Below are positions 5,016 to 6,014 of a stretch of DNA of 6,014 nt, piece after piece (the stretch's first letter is position 1; each line of letters starts with the position of its first letter). Both the position numbers and the translations under genes were made by a program. Below the pieces are notes generated by a model, which was given only the letters and a program-made list of their open reading frames with translations, had not been told where the DNA came from and ran no database searches. The stretch is from JAYGED01 sp046582565 (GTDB lineage: Bacteria > Pseudomonadota > Alphaproteobacteria > JAAXGF01). The stretch lies in NCBI GenBank assembly GCA_046582565.1, contig JAYGED010000074.1, positions 1 to 6,014 of the forward strand, given 5' to 3'.

Positions 5016-6014
5016 ATGCCAAGCGAAAAACTGACGAAGGCCAAGATCAGAGACTATCGCTATCAGGGCGATGGTCAGAGTCGCGATGTGCGCTGGGACG
5101 GCGGCGACGGAGCGGTGAAGGGTCTTGGCGTTCGCATTTACCCCAGCGGCAAGAAGTCATTCGTGCTGTCCTACCGGGATCGAGGCCAAAAGCAGTTAAT
5201 GGTGATTGGGGATGTCAGCGCCGCCGATCTGACGCTCGATAAGGTGCGCAGACGGGCTGGCAAGCATCTGGATGGCATCCGTGATGGCAAAAACCCGCTC
5301 GAAGAGAAACGGACAGCGGGCAGGGGAAAGACGCTTGGCGACCTGATCGACGCTTTCATGGACAATCACGTCGTGAAGCAGGCACCAAAAACCTCTCACG
5401 CCATTCGGTTGCGCCTGAACCGGAATATCCCGGCCGCATGGAAGAGCCGACGCGCCGATGCGATCAAGACAACAGAGATCGAGGATCTTCACAAGCACAT
5501 CGGTAAAACCAGGCCCTATGAAGCAAATCGCCTGCTCGAAAATCTCAGGACCATGTACCGGCACGCGCCACGGTGGAAGTACACCGACCGGATAGAACCG
5601 CCCCCCACAGATGGCATCAAGAAGTTCCGCGAGCACAAGCGCAAGCGGTGGGTGAAGCCAGAGGAGTTGCCAGCACTTGCGCGCGCGATCGACGGTGAAC
5701 CGAATGTTTACGTCCGCGCCGCTATTTGGCTCTACCTGTTGACCGGCGTCCGCAAGAGCGAACTATTGCAAGCGCGATGGAATGACGTTGACTGGAACCG
5801 CGGCACGCTCGCCCTGCCGGAAACCAAATCGGGGGAGGAACAACAGGCGACATTAAGCGGTCCGGCCCTTGCGATCCTGCAGGGCATCCCGCGCCTAGAC
5901 AAAAATCCATACATCCTTCCCGGACGAGTCCCCCAGCAGCATCTTGTGAACGTCCACAAATGCTGGCTGCGCATTCGCGAGCAGGCAACGATGATCGTTT
6001 GGAGCGAGAGCGAC
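5016..6014 (+). CDS. Tyrosine recombinase (integrase) with DUF4102 arm-binding domain, 3' end outside window
   Basis: The open frame gives 333 residues from ATG to the window edge without a stop. Residues about 1-100 are the DUF4102-type arm DNA-binding domain, recognisable from DVRWDGGDGAVKGLGVRIYP followed by SGKKSFVLSYRDRG and then a helix before DGKNPLEEK. Residues about 105-205 are the core-binding SAM-like domain. The catalytic domain follows, with the first arginine R246 in LTGVRKSELLQARW and the beta-hairpin lysine K271 in PETKSG. The H-x-x-R box and the nucleophilic tyrosine would lie further right. AGGAG sits six bases before the ATG. Such P4-like integrases insert islands into tRNA 3' ends, in keeping with the tRNA-Asn half 211 bases upstream. 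The last 12 or so residues (from QATMIVWSESD) fit the family less well than expected, which could mean a frameshift near 5975 or ordinary divergence. Confidence 0.88.
   Translation, partial: MPSEKLTKAKIRDYRYQGDGQSRDVRWDGGDGAVKGLGVRIYPSGKKSFVLSYRDRGQKQLMVIGDVSAADLTLDKVRRRAGKHLDGIRDGKNPLEEKRTAGRGKTLGDLIDAFMDNHVVKQAPKTSHAIRLRLNRNIPAAWKSRRADAIKTTEIEDLHKHIGKTRPYEANRLLENLRTMYRHAPRWKYTDRIEPPPTDGIKKFREHKRKRWVKPEELPALARAIDGEPNVYVRAAIWLYLLTGVRKSELLQARWNDVDWNRGTLALPETKSGEEQQATLSGPALAILQGIPRLDKNPYILPGRVPQQHLVNVHKCWLRIREQATMIVWSESD

Larger units (their letters stand above)
4756..6014. mobile_element. Left end of a tRNA-Asn-integrated genomic island
   Basis: The element starts at the displaced tRNA-Asn 3' half, continues through the repeat-bearing arm region and the outward-lying integrase gene, and runs off the window. 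The order attL, arm sites, integrase reading into the island is the classic layout. Cargo and right end are not visible, so element type (island, integrative element, satellite prophage) cannot be decided. Confidence 0.75.

Noticed and set aside
5171..5988. Open frames on the - strand opposite the integrase.
   Set aside because: The + strand frame carries DUF4102 and catalytic motifs over its whole length; the antisense frames have no recognisable features.
1..6014. CRISPR array, toxin-antitoxin pair, retron or other defence system.
   Set aside because: No regularly spaced repeats, reverse transcriptase, nuclease or small paired genes are visible. Any such cargo would lie beyond the integrase, outside the window.

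Overview
The window looks like alphaproteobacterial chromosome, most likely Rhodospirillales-like. The reasons are moderately high GC, a DUF2849 gene directly before a Pseudomonas-type cysI, a DUF934 gene overlapping the cysI end, and FecR-type and BY-kinase remnants typical of exopolysaccharide loci in that group. The taxonomic call is inference from gene content; no species can be named.

Layout. Positions 1-584 are a graveyard of joined gene fragments, all on the + strand: the C-terminal end of an IS630-like transposase (3-89), a FecR-domain fragment (about 90-382), and the last 66 codons of a polysaccharide tyrosine autokinase with its tyrosine-rich tail (384-584). A complete gene for a membrane-anchored helical protein of unknown function follows (600-1286). 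Positions 1320-1375 hold a terminator hairpin fused to a short tRNA 3' remnant. A sulfur-assimilation locus comes next: a DecR-like Lrp/AsnC regulator (1437-1886, - strand), a 227-base divergent intergenic region with a palindromic operator candidate, then DUF2849 (2114-2410), cysI (2440-4095) and DUF934 (4082-4549). At 4717-4804 the same terminator and tRNA 3' end recur, this time with a clear tRNA-Asn(GTT) 3' half that lacks its 5' half. Beyond it lie short TGGTGAC repeats, a hairpin and a DUF4102-type tyrosine integrase (5016 to the window end), so a genomic island starts here and runs off the right edge.

How it fits together. CysI reduces sulfite to sulfide for cysteine synthesis. DUF2849 and DUF934 are its usual small partners of unknown biochemical role, and the divergent Lrp-type regulator is a plausible controller of the operon. 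The integrase probably inserted its island into a tRNA-Asn gene, leaving the displaced 3' half as the left attachment site. The less obvious signal is that the cys locus itself lies between two 56-base imperfect direct repeats, each made of the tRNA terminator plus the tRNA 3' end. This suggests an earlier integration or duplication at the same tRNA. I found no convincing new multi-gene system inside the window; the island cargo lies outside it.
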